Source of the DNA: Streptomyces brasiliensis
GTDB taxonomy: Bacteria > Actinomycetota > Actinomycetes > Streptomycetales > Streptomycetaceae
DNA: 64,000 nt
NCBI RefSeq assembly: GCF_014647875.1
Contig: NZ_BMQA01000009.1
Coordinates: 268,245 to 332,244, forward strand
Reading direction: 5' to 3'
A model generated the notes under the pieces. It saw nothing but the letters and a program-made list of their open reading frames with translations. It was not told the DNA's origin and did no database searches. The stretch's first letter is position 1; each line of letters begins with the position of its first letter. Position numbers and translations under genes: made by a program. Below are positions 1-8,089 of the stretch, piece after piece.

Positions 1-1638
1 CGCGGAGTCCGACACGACGAGCAGTCCATGGACCTCTTGCGGAGGGACCGTCCGCGGGTCGGAGGCGTGGATGCCGTAGGAGGAGGGCTCGCCGCTGCCC
101 TTGTAGATCAGCCAGACCTTGTCGTGCGGGTAGCGCTGCCGCAGGCGGTCGGCGAGCCGCCCCAGGTCCTGGCCCCAGTCGACGTTCGAGTCGTGCAGCC
201 ACAGGTGGGTCTTCGCGGACCCGCCGAACGCCTCGTTGGCATACGGCAGGTAGTACGGGTACGTGCTCAGCGAGCTGACGGCGGCGAACGCGACAAGTGA
301 CGCCGTCATGGCGTACGCCCACCGTCGCCGGACGGCGACCACGGCCGCCGCCGCGACGGAGAGGAAGAGCGGCACGAAGATCGCGTACCGGGTGCCGTAG
401 TCGCGGGTGCCGGTCATGGCCGAGGCGAGCAGGACGGCCGCGGGAAGGAGCACGTACATGGCCGCGGGCCGCAGCCGCCGGATCGACATCGCCGCGGCAC
501 CGACCGCCCACAGAACGAGCATGCCGAGCGGCGTCTTCACCAGCAGGGCGGCCGGCAGGTAGTACCAGAGCGAACCGTAGTACATCCGGCCGTACAGGAA
601 GCCGGCCCGTACGACCTCCTCCTTGCCGAACTGCATCAGCATCCCGTCCCGGTACTCGCGGGGCAACGGCAGCAGGTTGGCGGCAACGGCCCGCAGCCCG
701 TGCACCTCGGGCATGTCGGCGGGCGGAGTCCAGTGCAGTCGCGGGTCGACGACGAGGTAGGAAGCCCACACCACGGCGACCGCGATCAGTGCCATCCCGG
801 CCGCCGACGCGGCGCCGAGCGCGAGGGTGCGGGCCGTGCGGCGCCGGTCGCGTCCGGGCGTCCGCCGGGCGGCCAGGACGGACAGCACGGCGAGGAGGAG
901 CACCACGGGAACAGCCGGCAACGTGTTCATCTTGGTGGCCAGGGCCGCGCCGAGTGCCGCCCCTGCCAGAGGCAGGTACACACCCGGCCGTCGGCGCGCC
1001 CGCCAGGTCAGCCACACCGACGTCAGCACGAAGCCCGCCGCGGGCAGGTCCAGGGTGGCCAGCGACCCATGGGTGATGACATCGGGCGAGAAGGCGTACA
1101 GGGCGAGCGCCGCCAGGGCACCCACGCGTCCGGTGAGGTCGTACGCGAACGCGCAGACGACCAGCCCGAACAGCAGCGTCAGCACGATCATCGGCAGGCG
1201 GGCCCACAGCATCAGCCGCTTCGGGTCGTTGCCGGACTCGAACAGCAGATGGCGTCCGAGCCTGCTCTGGTCGCCGGGGAAGCCGGGTTCGAGGTGCGGG
1301 CGGGCGACGGCCACTCCGGTCGCGATGATGAGTTTGCCCAGCGGCGGATGTTCCGCGTTGTACCGCAGGCTGTGCTCTTTCAGGTAGACCGTGGCTGTGC
1401 CGACGTACACCGGCTCGTCGATGGTCGGGGACTGCTCCACGGCCGTCGTGACCATCGCCACCGCCATCTGGGCGAGGAGCGCCACGACGGCGAGCGCGAA
1501 CACCAGCCGGCGGTGCCGGCGCAGCGCCTCGAAGCGGTGCGGGAACCTTCGCGGGCGCCCGGTCGTCGTGGCGGAGCCGTTCACGTCGCGAGCCGGGGCC
1601 GGGGTGCGGACGGACGGCTGTATGTCCTGCCGAGTCAT
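1..1638 (-). CDS. GT39-family membrane glycosyltransferase (C-terminus outside window)
   Basis: Open from an ATG at 1638 through 546 codons to the window edge without a stop, so the 3' end is missing. A basic, Pro-rich N-terminus is followed by a membrane helix (about residues 44-64), then an acidic loop with TIDEPVYVG and a HPPLGKL motif, then at least eight further hydrophobic segments. An Asp-Glu pair in the first external loop and HPPLGK are typical of polyprenyl-phosphate-sugar-dependent transferases of the PMT/ArnT type (GT39). Such enzymes move a sugar from a lipid carrier to an acceptor outside the membrane, which fits the neighbouring envelope-polymer genes. No clear ribosome binding site precedes the ATG; a perfect hairpin abuts it. 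A start at an internal GTG about 19 codons downstream is possible. Family assignment is solid, acceptor unknown. Confidence 0.85.
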   Translation of the reverse strand, partial: MTRQDIQPSVRTPAPARDVNGSATTTGRPRRFPHRFEALRRHRRLVFALAVVALLAQMAVAMVTTAVEQSPTIDEPVYVGTATVYLKEHSLRYNAEHPPLGKLIIATGVAVARPHLEPGFPGDQSRLGRHLLFESGNDPKRLMLWARLPMIVLTLLFGLVVCAFAYDLTGRVGALAALALYAFSPDVITHGSLATLDLPAAGFVLTSVWLTWRARRRPGVYLPLAGAALGAALATKMNTLPAVPVVLLLAVLSVLAARRTPGRDRRRTARTLALGAASAAGMALIAVAVVWASYLVVDPRLHWTPPADMPEVHGLRAVAANLLPLPREYRDGMLMQFGKEEVVRAGFLYGRMYYGSLWYYLPAALLVKTPLGMLVLWAVGAAAMSIRRLRPAAMYVLLPAAVLLASAMTGTRDYGTRYAIFVPLFLSVAAAAVVAVRRRWAYAMTASLVAFAAVSSLSTYPYYLPYANEAFGGSAKTHLWLHDSNVDWGQDLGRLADRLRQRYPHDKVWLIYKGSGEPSSYGIHASDPRTVPPQEVHGLLVVSDSA

Positions 1639-1666
1639 CGGGGTCCGTCCTGGTGGACGGACCCCG
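1639..1666 (-). terminator. Perfect 12-bp hairpin directly abutting a start codon
   Basis: CGGGGTCCGTCC (1639-1650) and its exact complement (1655-1666) are separated by the loop TGGT. On the minus strand it lies downstream of the methyltransferase gene and touches the ATG of the glycosyltransferase gene. It could terminate or attenuate transcription between the two genes or hide the start codon in mRNA. No T-run follows, so the role is inferred. Confidence 0.6.
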
Positions 1667-1764
1667 GGCAGGAGGAAGCTGTATGCGGCATTCGGAGAAA
1701 CTATGGAGACTTCGTTAACCCCGCCGCAACACCTTGTCACGGAGCGGCATCGGCTCCGTCGTGT

Positions 1765-2739
1765 TCACTTCTTGCCCACCAGCTTCTTGAGCCTCGTCAT
1801 CGTCGACACCTTCGGTTCGGCGTCGTACGCCTTCTTGAGCTGCTCGAAGTGGTCGGCGCGGGTCCGGCTCAGGTACTCGTCGTCCCGCAGCGTCTTGGCG
1901 ATCGACCAGGCCCGCTTGTGCTGGCCGTCGTAGTGGGCGACGTAGGCCTTGGCGAGTTCGAGGACGGACTTGAAGGGGATGCCGCCGGTGTGGTCGCGGT
2001 CGACGCGGTCCTGAACGGCGGTCATCAGCGCCAGCTTCTCGTCGACCGTGAAGTCGTCCTCGGAGATCCGCTTCAGGACGTCCGCCGGGATCGGCTGGGT
2101 GACCTCGAAGGCGAGCGTGGAGCGGATCGGCGGACCCGCGATCTCGATGTAGGGCAGCAGAGCGCCGGTGCTGTAGTGCAGCCACGGCAGCCGCGGTCCG
2201 GCGAAGTCCTGGTGCAGGACGACCGAGCCGGGCTGCATGCGCGTCAGGAACCGCTCCGACACGCATTGGAACACCCGGGCCGTCTTGGCTATGTCGATGT
2301 GCAGGAATTCGACCGGGCTGGTGTCGTCCGGGTCGGAGGTCTGCCAGAGGTCGCCGGCGTGGATCTCCAGGAACGGCAGGAAGGGCTCGAGGCGGGCGCG
2401 GAAGTCGTTGAGGAAGGAATTGTCGTCCTCGGGCTTGTGCCCGGCGCTGAAGAACTTCTCCGTGGCGAAGGTGCCCTTGCCGACCCGGAAGAAGTCGTAC
2501 GCGTGCAGCCGCCCCTTCTTCTCGTCGAAGGCCGGGTTCTCCTGCAGTCCCATCGCGAGTGCGTAGGTCGAGCCGCCGCCGCCGGAGCCCAGTTCGACGA
2601 TCCGGTCCCTGCCGGTGAGGTGATGCCGCCCCACGAGGTACAGGAACTGCAGCTCCCACTTACTCACTTGGGTGTAGGGCAGATTGTCCGGCAGCTGGAC
2701 ACTGTCGAACATCGAGTAGAGCCGGCCGAGCTTCGTCAT
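1765..2739 (-). CDS. Class I SAM-dependent methyltransferase
   Basis: The 324-residue product begins MTKLGRLYSMFD. The ATG at 2739 has GTGAGG at good spacing; an upstream in-frame start would add a Pro/Arg-rich leader and is less likely. Motif I of Rossmann methyltransferases is seen as VELGSGGGGST (residues about 50-60), followed by an acidic strand end AYDFF. The second half has HIDIAKTARVF and VVLHQDF, as in macrocin-O-methyltransferase/TylF-like and surface-polysaccharide methyltransferases. A glycan O-methyltransferase is the likely role, because the gene sits between a GT39 transferase and polysialyltransferase-like and GT2 genes. Substrate is inferred from context only. Confidence 0.75.
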   Translation of the reverse strand: MTKLGRLYSMFDSVQLPDNLPYTQVSKWELQFLYLVGRHHLTGRDRIVELGSGGGGSTYALAMGLQENPAFDEKKGRLHAYDFFRVGKGTFATEKFFSAGHKPEDDNSFLNDFRARLEPFLPFLEIHAGDLWQTSDPDDTSPVEFLHIDIAKTARVFQCVSERFLTRMQPGSVVLHQDFAGPRLPWLHYSTGALLPYIEIAGPPIRSTLAFEVTQPIPADVLKRISEDDFTVDEKLALMTAVQDRVDRDHTGGIPFKSVLELAKAYVAHYDGQHKRAWSIAKTLRDDEYLSRTRADHFEQLKKAYDAEPKVSTMTRLKKLVGKK

Positions 2740-2756
2740 AGGTGCCTCACGGGATT

Positions 2757-2802
2757 GGATAGGCGGTGCCCGCGATCCTAGGGGCAGAGGCACCACCTAT
2801 CC
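2757..2802 (-). promoter_or_regulatory. Inverted repeat in methyltransferase leader
   Basis: GGATAGGCGGTGCC (2757-2770) and GGCACCACCTATCC (2789-2802) match in 13 of 14 positions around an 18-nt loop. It lies between the AT-rich stretch at 2800-2830, a plausible promoter region, and the methyltransferase start at 2739. It may be an operator, an attenuator, or the terminator of the polysialyltransferase-like gene ending at 2867. A TAGGAT element in the loop could be a -10 box on the minus strand. Confidence 0.5.
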
Positions 2803-2866
2803 ATAAAATCATTACGGAAAAGGAATGAAATCCCGGTTGTTGGTGTGGAGTTCACTCACGATTCGC

Positions 2867-4198
2867 TCAGCGTTTCACGGCTTTCTTCAGCGCCAGCGCC
2901 CGCCGTGCCACGCGGCGCATGGCGGCATTGCGCGGGATGAACCCCAGCTGGCCCGGTACGCCACCCGGCAGCGCCAGTGACGTCAGCCGCTTGCGCTTGA
3001 AATAGCGCAGCGTCTTTTCGTCGAGGTTCTCGGCGAGGTAGGCCTCGGTCTCCTGGCGCAGCCGCGGCAGGATCTTCGGCTGCATCGCGAAGCCCACCGC
3101 CCGCACCAGCGGACCCAGGACGTCGACGCTCATGCCCCGGCGCTGCTCGGTGACCGCGGCGCGGTCCGTCAGCTCCGGCAGCAGCGCGTCGACGACGGTG
3201 ACCGGGACGCGGTTGCTGTTCTCGAACGGGGACAGCCGGTCCAGGAGCAGCTCCGTGCCCAGGCGGGCGACCGGCAGGCCGTACAGCGCGGACGCGGTGA
3301 GCAGCGCCGTGGAGAAGCAGCCGACGACCAGCGCGGGACGCATCCGCTGGTACAGCACCTCGGCCAGGACCGGGGTGTCCAGGACGGTCAGCTCGGCACC
3401 GAGCTTCTCCGCCTCCTGCTCCAGCTTGCGCGTGAAGCGGGCCGGCGCCGTCGGGTGCGGCTTGAACACGATCCTCGTGTGGCCGAGTGCGTGGGCACCC
3501 TTCAGCATGCGGACGTGGAGGTTCTCCTCGTCGTCGGCGCTGAGGATGCCGAGCGCGGAGAGGTACTGGCCGAGCAGCAGCGCCGGCTCCTCGATCTCCG
3601 GCAGTCCCTCGCCGCTGCCCACGAGTTCGGCCAGCACCTTGGTGAAGGCCGGGGTCGGCACGATCTCGCCCGCCACGCCGAACTCGGTGAGCAGCAGCGG
3701 CTTCAGTCCCGGCACGAGGTCGAGGTGGAGCACCCGGTTCACCCGGGTGCCGACCTGCGGGTCGATCTTGTTGCGGGTCGGGCCGTAGCTCATCAGGCCG
3801 TCCGCGTACACGGTCACCGGCGCGTCGACGAAGATCTGCGCGAGCGCGAGCGACGGGTTGACCTGGATCGACTCGACCGCGAACTCGACGTCGTCGCCGA
3901 TCTTCCACTCCAGGCGCAGATACCGCTCCCAGAGCGGCATGTCCTCCGGCCGGGGGGCCCAGCCGCCGGGGTGGAAGGGAAAGATCGTCTCGTTGTACGA
4001 CAGCACCTCGTCGAACCGGTCCCGCAGCCGCTCGAAGCCCGGCATCTCGTCCGGGCCCGGCGTCGTCTCGGGCGTCGCGGCGTTGTTGCAGACCAGCAGG
4101 ATGCGGCGGTCGGCGGGACGGAAGAGGCCGGAGTCCAGGGCGGCGGCGAGCGTCGCCATGCCGTAGAGCGTGGACGCCTGGAAGATCTGGGTGGTCAC
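2867..4198 (-). CDS. Polysialyltransferase-like glycosyltransferase
   Basis: The 443-residue product starts at GTG 4198, overlapping the TGA of the upstream GT2 gene by 4 bp (GTGA), so the two are translationally coupled. The N-terminus has QIFQASTLYGMATLAAAL and RRILLVCNNAA; later come HVRMLKGAH, a KPHPTAP-type segment and CFSTALLTASALYGLPV. This order (sugar-nucleotide site KPHP, then Ser/Thr-Ala near the C-terminus) fits the alpha-2,8-polysialyltransferase-like family (Pfam A-2_8-polyST), which uses CMP-activated nonulosonic acids. The divergent operon encodes making of a CMP-nonulosonate, so this protein may be a polymerising transferase. The C-terminal 60 residues are basic. Family call is by motif recognition. 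Confidence 0.7.
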   Translation of the reverse strand: MTTQIFQASTLYGMATLAAALDSGLFRPADRRILLVCNNAATPETTPGPDEMPGFERLRDRFDEVLSYNETIFPFHPGGWAPRPEDMPLWERYLRLEWKIGDDVEFAVESIQVNPSLALAQIFVDAPVTVYADGLMSYGPTRNKIDPQVGTRVNRVLHLDLVPGLKPLLLTEFGVAGEIVPTPAFTKVLAELVGSGEGLPEIEEPALLLGQYLSALGILSADDEENLHVRMLKGAHALGHTRIVFKPHPTAPARFTRKLEQEAEKLGAELTVLDTPVLAEVLYQRMRPALVVGCFSTALLTASALYGLPVARLGTELLLDRLSPFENSNRVPVTVVDALLPELTDRAAVTEQRRGMSVDVLGPLVRAVGFAMQPKILPRLRQETEAYLAENLDEKTLRYFKRKRLTSLALPGGVPGQLGFIPRNAAMRRVARRALALKKAVKR

Positions 4199-5172
4199 GC
4201 GGCGACCCCCGGGGCGGCCGGCCGACGGCGCAGCCGGCGCAGCTTCGTGGCGCGCTGGAGGTCCATGGAATCCAGGGCCTCCTCCAGCACGTCCTGCGGC
4301 ATGCGCTGCAGCGCCCCGGCACTCATGGATTTCAGCTTCTTCGCCACCGCGGGCTCGAACCTTTCGATGGATCCCAGATGATGGGAAATGATGGCGCAGT
4401 ACGTGCGGACGGCCTTCGGCAGGAGGGTGTCCGCCTCCGGGTCCTGCGCGGTCTCCTCGATGACCTGGTCGAACGCCCGGATGAAATCGAGCTGCCGCAC
4501 ATCGCCGATCTGGGTGAGTGACGAGGCCACGCCCCGCCGGTAGAACACGCCGAGCAGGCTGACCGCGGCGAAGGATTCCGCCTCCCGGTGCAGCTTCCAG
4601 ATCCACGGCCGGTCCTCCGCCGTGCGCAGCCCGTCGGTGAAGTGCAGCAGTCCCTTGTCCACCAGCCGGCGGTGGTAGACCCCCGCCCAGGCGTACGCGT
4701 AGTCGACCGAGGTCGACCGGTCGGCAGGCAGGATCGCCTCCCGCGGGTTCAGCACCACGTTGCGCGGGCCGACCGGCACCCGGTGCACGGTGCGCGCCCG
4801 TGCCGTGGTCTGTACATGGTCGGTGCGCAGGAAGTCACATCCCAGCGACTCGATTGCGGAGACCAGCTGTGGGTAGTAGCCGCGGGCGAGCCAGTCGTCG
4901 CCGTCCAGGAAGGTCACGTACTCACCGCGTGCCCGGTCGATGCCGGTGTTGCGTGCGGTGGCGAGCCCCCCGTTCTTCTCGTGTCTGACGTGGACCGCGC
5001 CTGGCAGCTCGCGTTCGGCGCGCGCCAGGATCTCGGGTGTCCCGTCGCTCGAGCAGTCGTCGACGAGAATGAATTCGAAGTCCTCACGCGCGTTGGCACT
5101 GAGGCTCCTCAGGGTGTCGGGCGCGTATTGCTGCACGTTGTAGAACGGCACGATGACGGAGAGCTTGACCAC
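4195..5172 (-). CDS. GT2-family glycosyltransferase
   Basis: The 325-residue product from GTG 5172 begins VVKLSVIVPFYNV, the classic GT-A start. It has DDCSSDGT for nucleotide-sugar binding, GGLATARNTGIDRARG, and the metal-binding FLDGDDW (DxD-like) near residue 93. After the roughly 220-residue catalytic domain comes a helical, basic tail. Family members transfer sugars from NDP-sugars to glycan acceptors; TagE/TarQ-like and capsule transferases share this layout. No strong Shine-Dalgarno precedes the GTG, so a short or absent leader is possible. It overlaps and is coupled to the polysialyltransferase-like gene, and is transcribed divergently from the gene at 5371. Confidence 0.85.
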   Translation of the reverse strand: MVKLSVIVPFYNVQQYAPDTLRSLSANAREDFEFILVDDCSSDGTPEILARAERELPGAVHVRHEKNGGLATARNTGIDRARGEYVTFLDGDDWLARGYYPQLVSAIESLGCDFLRTDHVQTTARARTVHRVPVGPRNVVLNPREAILPADRSTSVDYAYAWAGVYHRRLVDKGLLHFTDGLRTAEDRPWIWKLHREAESFAAVSLLGVFYRRGVASSLTQIGDVRQLDFIRAFDQVIEETAQDPEADTLLPKAVRTYCAIISHHLGSIERFEPAVAKKLKSMSAGALQRMPQDVLEEALDSMDLQRATKLRRLRRRPAAPGVAA

Positions 5173-5342
5173 GCACTGGACGTTAGGGGGGCGCCCGTCA
5201 TCAATCTTGACCGGTGCCTTGATGCCAGATGAACGACACGTGGCGAACCTGTGAACCAGGACTTTTTCGCACGTGTTCTCGGGCTGATTCGCTATTCGGA
5301 GATGTGCTGTTAACCGTTTGTTGTATTCGGGTTGGGCAGAAC

Positions 5343-5360
5343 CTAGGAATGCCTTCCTAG
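5343..5360. promoter_or_regulatory. Divergent intergenic region with palindrome upstream of GTG 5371
   Basis: The 198-bp gap 5173-5370 separates two divergent glycan operons and is less GC-rich than the genes. CTAGGAA (5343-5349) and TTCCTAG (5354-5360) form a perfect 7-bp inverted repeat with 4-nt centre, ending 10 nt before the GTG. TAGCGT at 5358-5363 has the TANNNT form of a -10 box and would give a leaderless or very short transcript. The palindrome is a candidate operator. Confidence 0.4.
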
Positions 5361-5370
5361 CGTCTTCGAC

Positions 5371-6720
5371 GTGCCAGCAAGTGCAACGAAGTCCCTGCGG
5401 GTCGCGGTCCTCGCGGATTCCGACACCCGGTGGAAGTGGGGCGCGCTCACCGCGAGCCGTATCGCCTCGAACGACTCCACCGTGCCGGACATACGCCTCG
5501 ACGGCTACCTCCTGCGGGGCCGTGCCACCCCCACCGCCCGCCAGCTGCGGGAAGTCGGTGTCCACGCGGACTCGCTCCGCGAGGTGACCGCCGTGGAGTT
5601 CCTGCGCGCCATGGACCGTGAGGCCGAGGAGCAGTACGACGTGCTCGTCCTCGCCCTCGTCGGCGGTGGCGTGCAGGCCATGCTGCACGGCCTCCGGCAC
5701 GTGTGGGGGGAGCGGGCCGAGCGCCCCGTCGTCGTCACCGGCTACGTCGGTGTCGTCTACGAGAAGCTCGCCGACGGACTCCTCCTGCGGCACGGGGCGG
5801 ACATCGTCCTCGCCAACTCCCGCCAGGACGCGGACCGTTTCCGGGACGTGTACGAGGGCGTGGGCGCCGACGCCTCGTCGGTGACCGAGGTCGCGCTGCC
5901 GTTCCTCGGCGGCAAGCCCTACACCGGCGAACACGAGCCCTACACCGTCGTGTTCGCGGCCCAGCCCTCCGTCCCGGAGACCCGCAAGGACCGTACGTAC
6001 CTGCTGAACCGGCTGATCGAGCACGCCCGCAAGCACCCCGAGCGCGAGGTGCTGCTCAAGCTGCGCTCCCGGCCGGGCGAACACACCACCCACATCGAGG
6101 AACTGCCGTACCAGAAGCTGGCGCAGGGCAAGGACCTGCCCGCCAACTTCAGCCTGGTGTACGGGCACATGGGCGAGGTCCTCGACCGCACCGACCTGCT
6201 CGTCACTGTCAGCTCGACGGCCGCGCTCGAGGCACTGCACCGCCGCGTCCCGACCGTCGTCCTCAGCGACCTCGGCATCCGCGAGGCGCTCGGCAACCAC
6301 CACTTCGTGGGCTCCGGCTGCCTCGCCTCCTGGGACCAGCTCGACGCCGGACACCGCCCGGTACCCGACGAGCAGTGGGTGGCCCGGCAGGGCGTCGCCG
6401 CCGGGGGTACCCCCTCTGAGGGAGGTTCCTACGAGAGGGCCTTCGACGCGGCACGCGAGCGGATCACCGAGCTGCTCGCCCGGCCCGGCGGCCTGCCGCC
6501 CCTGAACCCCTACTACACGACCGAGACCGCGCCCGGCTATCTGCCGGGGATCCTCGCCCGCCACCATCTCGGTCCCGACGGTGCCCCGCTGCCCGGGGCG
6601 CCCGCCTCCGACAAGGCACCGGGACCGGTGCGCCAGATCGTCCGCCGCGCCGCACGCGGCGCCTACCGCCACGGCGTCCAGCGGGTGGCTCCCGTCATCC
6701 GCCGCATGGGAGAGCTGTGA
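5371..6720 (+). CDS. Putative GT-B-type glycosyltransferase (DUF6716-like)
   Basis: The 449-residue product starts at GTG 5371 with VPASATKSLRVAVLADSDTRW. The N-terminal half (residues 8-180) looks like an alpha/beta nucleotide-fold lobe. The second half has VTVSSTAALEALHRRVPTVV followed by LSDLGIREALGNHHFVGSG, the arrangement seen in the donor-site lobe of capsule and teichoic polymer transferases. I believe this matches the DUF6716 putative glycosyltransferase family, often next to nonulosonate genes in actinobacteria; that name is from memory. A short G/C palindrome (around 6408-6432) encodes a small loop and may be a repeat insertion. The gene ends in GTGA, coupled to the next gene. Confidence 0.65.
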   Translation: MPASATKSLRVAVLADSDTRWKWGALTASRIASNDSTVPDIRLDGYLLRGRATPTARQLREVGVHADSLREVTAVEFLRAMDREAEEQYDVLVLALVGGGVQAMLHGLRHVWGERAERPVVVTGYVGVVYEKLADGLLLRHGADIVLANSRQDADRFRDVYEGVGADASSVTEVALPFLGGKPYTGEHEPYTVVFAAQPSVPETRKDRTYLLNRLIEHARKHPEREVLLKLRSRPGEHTTHIEELPYQKLAQGKDLPANFSLVYGHMGEVLDRTDLLVTVSSTAALEALHRRVPTVVLSDLGIREALGNHHFVGSGCLASWDQLDAGHRPVPDEQWVARQGVAAGGTPSEGGSYERAFDAARERITELLARPGGLPPLNPYYTTETAPGYLPGILARHHLGPDGAPLPGAPASDKAPGPVRQIVRRAARGAYRHGVQRVAPVIRRMGEL

Positions 6721-8075
6721 GCGACCGGATCCCGCGTCAGTCGGCGCCTTCGCACGGAACTGGAGCAGTTGAGCCTATGAGCAACCCCGAAGCGGGTCAC
6801 GGTGCCGAGGTGCGCCGCGTCCTCGCGGTGATCCCGGCCCGCGGCGGCTCCAAGGGCGTGCCTGCGAAGAACCTCGCCCCCGTCGGCGGCGTGCCCCTGG
6901 TGGCCCGCGCCGTGCGCGAGTGCCGCGCCTCCCGGCTGGTGACCGACGTCGTCGTCTCCACCGACGACCAGGCCATCGCCGCGGCCGCCCGCCAGGCCGG
7001 CGCCGAGGTCGTGCTGCGGCCCGCCGCCATCGCCGGCGACACCGCCACCTCCGAGGCCGCCGTCCTGCACGCCATGGACGCCCACGAGGCGCTGCACGGC
7101 GCCGCCGTGGACGTCGTCCTGCTCGTGCAGTGCACCAGCCCGTTCCTGGTCCGCGAGGACGTGGACGGGGTCGCGGCGGCCGTCGTCGAGAACGGCGCCG
7201 ACACCGCGGTGACCGTTGCGCCCTTCCACGGCTTCGTCTGGCGCGACGCGGCCGACGACCCGGCGGTCGTCGACACCCAGGCCGCCAAGGCCGTCGGCGG
7301 AGCCGTCGCCGTTGCCAACTCGACGGTCACCGAGGGTGGTTACGGCGTCAACCACGACAAGTCGTTCCGCCCGCGCCGGCAGGACCGCCCCCAGGACCTG
7401 CTGGAGACCGGCGCCGCCTACGCGATGGACGCGGCCGGCTTCCGCGAGCACCGGCACCGCTTCTTCGGCCGTACGGAACTCGTCCGCACCGACCCCGCCC
7501 GGGTGCTGGAGATCGACGACCCGCACGATCTCGCCCGCGCCCGGGCCCTGGCCCCACTGTTCGACGCGGACCGCCCCGGCGCCCTCCCGGCCGCCGATGA
7601 CATCGACGCGGTCGTCCTCGACTTCGACGGCACCCAGACCGACGACAGGGTGCTGATCGACGCCGATGGAAAGGAGTTCGTCTCCGTGCACCGCGGGGAC
7701 GGTCTCGGCATCGCGGCCCTCCGCAGGAGCGGCCTGAAGATGCTCGTCCTGTCCACGGAACAGAACCCGGTCGTCGCCGCCCGGGCCCGGAAGCTCAAGA
7801 TCCCGGTCCTGCACGGCATCGACCGCAAGGACCTCGCCCTCAAGCAGTGGTGCGAGGAGCAGGGCATCGCGCCTGAGCGCGTGCTCTATGTCGGCAACGA
7901 CGTCAATGACCTCCCGTGCTTCGCCCTCGTCGGCTGGCCCGTGGCGGTCGCGAGCGCCCACGACGTCGTGCGCGGCGCCGCACGCGCGGTCACCACCGTC
8001 CCCGGCGGCGACGGCGCGATCCGAGAGATCGCCAGCTGGATCCTCGGCCCCTCTCTCGATTCCCTCACCAAGTAA
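6717..8075 (+). CDS. neuA: CMP-nonulosonate cytidylyltransferase fused to HAD phosphatase
   Basis: The 452-residue product from GTG 6717 overlaps the preceding stop (GTGA) and has GGGAGAG 5 nt upstream; ATG 6777 is an alternative. Residues about 34-280 are a CMP-sialate synthetase: signature VIPARGGSKGVPAKN, then LLVQCTSPF and the LEIDDPHDL end. Residues about 296-440 are a KdsC-like HAD phosphatase: LDFDGTQTD (Asp302, Asp304), LVLSTEQ, a lysine near 371 and VGNDVNDL. The first domain should activate a nonulosonic acid with CTP; the second should dephosphorylate a sugar-9-phosphate such as Kdn-9-P. The gene lies 14 bp before neuB. Substrate identity is inferred. Confidence 0.85.
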   Translation: MSDRIPRQSAPSHGTGAVEPMSNPEAGHGAEVRRVLAVIPARGGSKGVPAKNLAPVGGVPLVARAVRECRASRLVTDVVVSTDDQAIAAAARQAGAEVVLRPAAIAGDTATSEAAVLHAMDAHEALHGAAVDVVLLVQCTSPFLVREDVDGVAAAVVENGADTAVTVAPFHGFVWRDAADDPAVVDTQAAKAVGGAVAVANSTVTEGGYGVNHDKSFRPRRQDRPQDLLETGAAYAMDAAGFREHRHRFFGRTELVRTDPARVLEIDDPHDLARARALAPLFDADRPGALPAADDIDAVVLDFDGTQTDDRVLIDADGKEFVSVHRGDGLGIAALRRSGLKMLVLSTEQNPVVAARARKLKIPVLHGIDRKDLALKQWCEEQGIAPERVLYVGNDVNDLPCFALVGWPVAVASAHDVVRGAARAVTTVPGGDGAIREIASWILGPSLDSLTK

Positions 8076-8089
8076 GGACATCTTCTGCC

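Noticed and set aside
1..1640. Several long plus-strand open frames
   Set aside because: They are shadows of the minus-strand GT39 gene; their products are Arg/Gly/Pro-rich without domains, while the minus frame has clear membrane helices and GT39 motifs.
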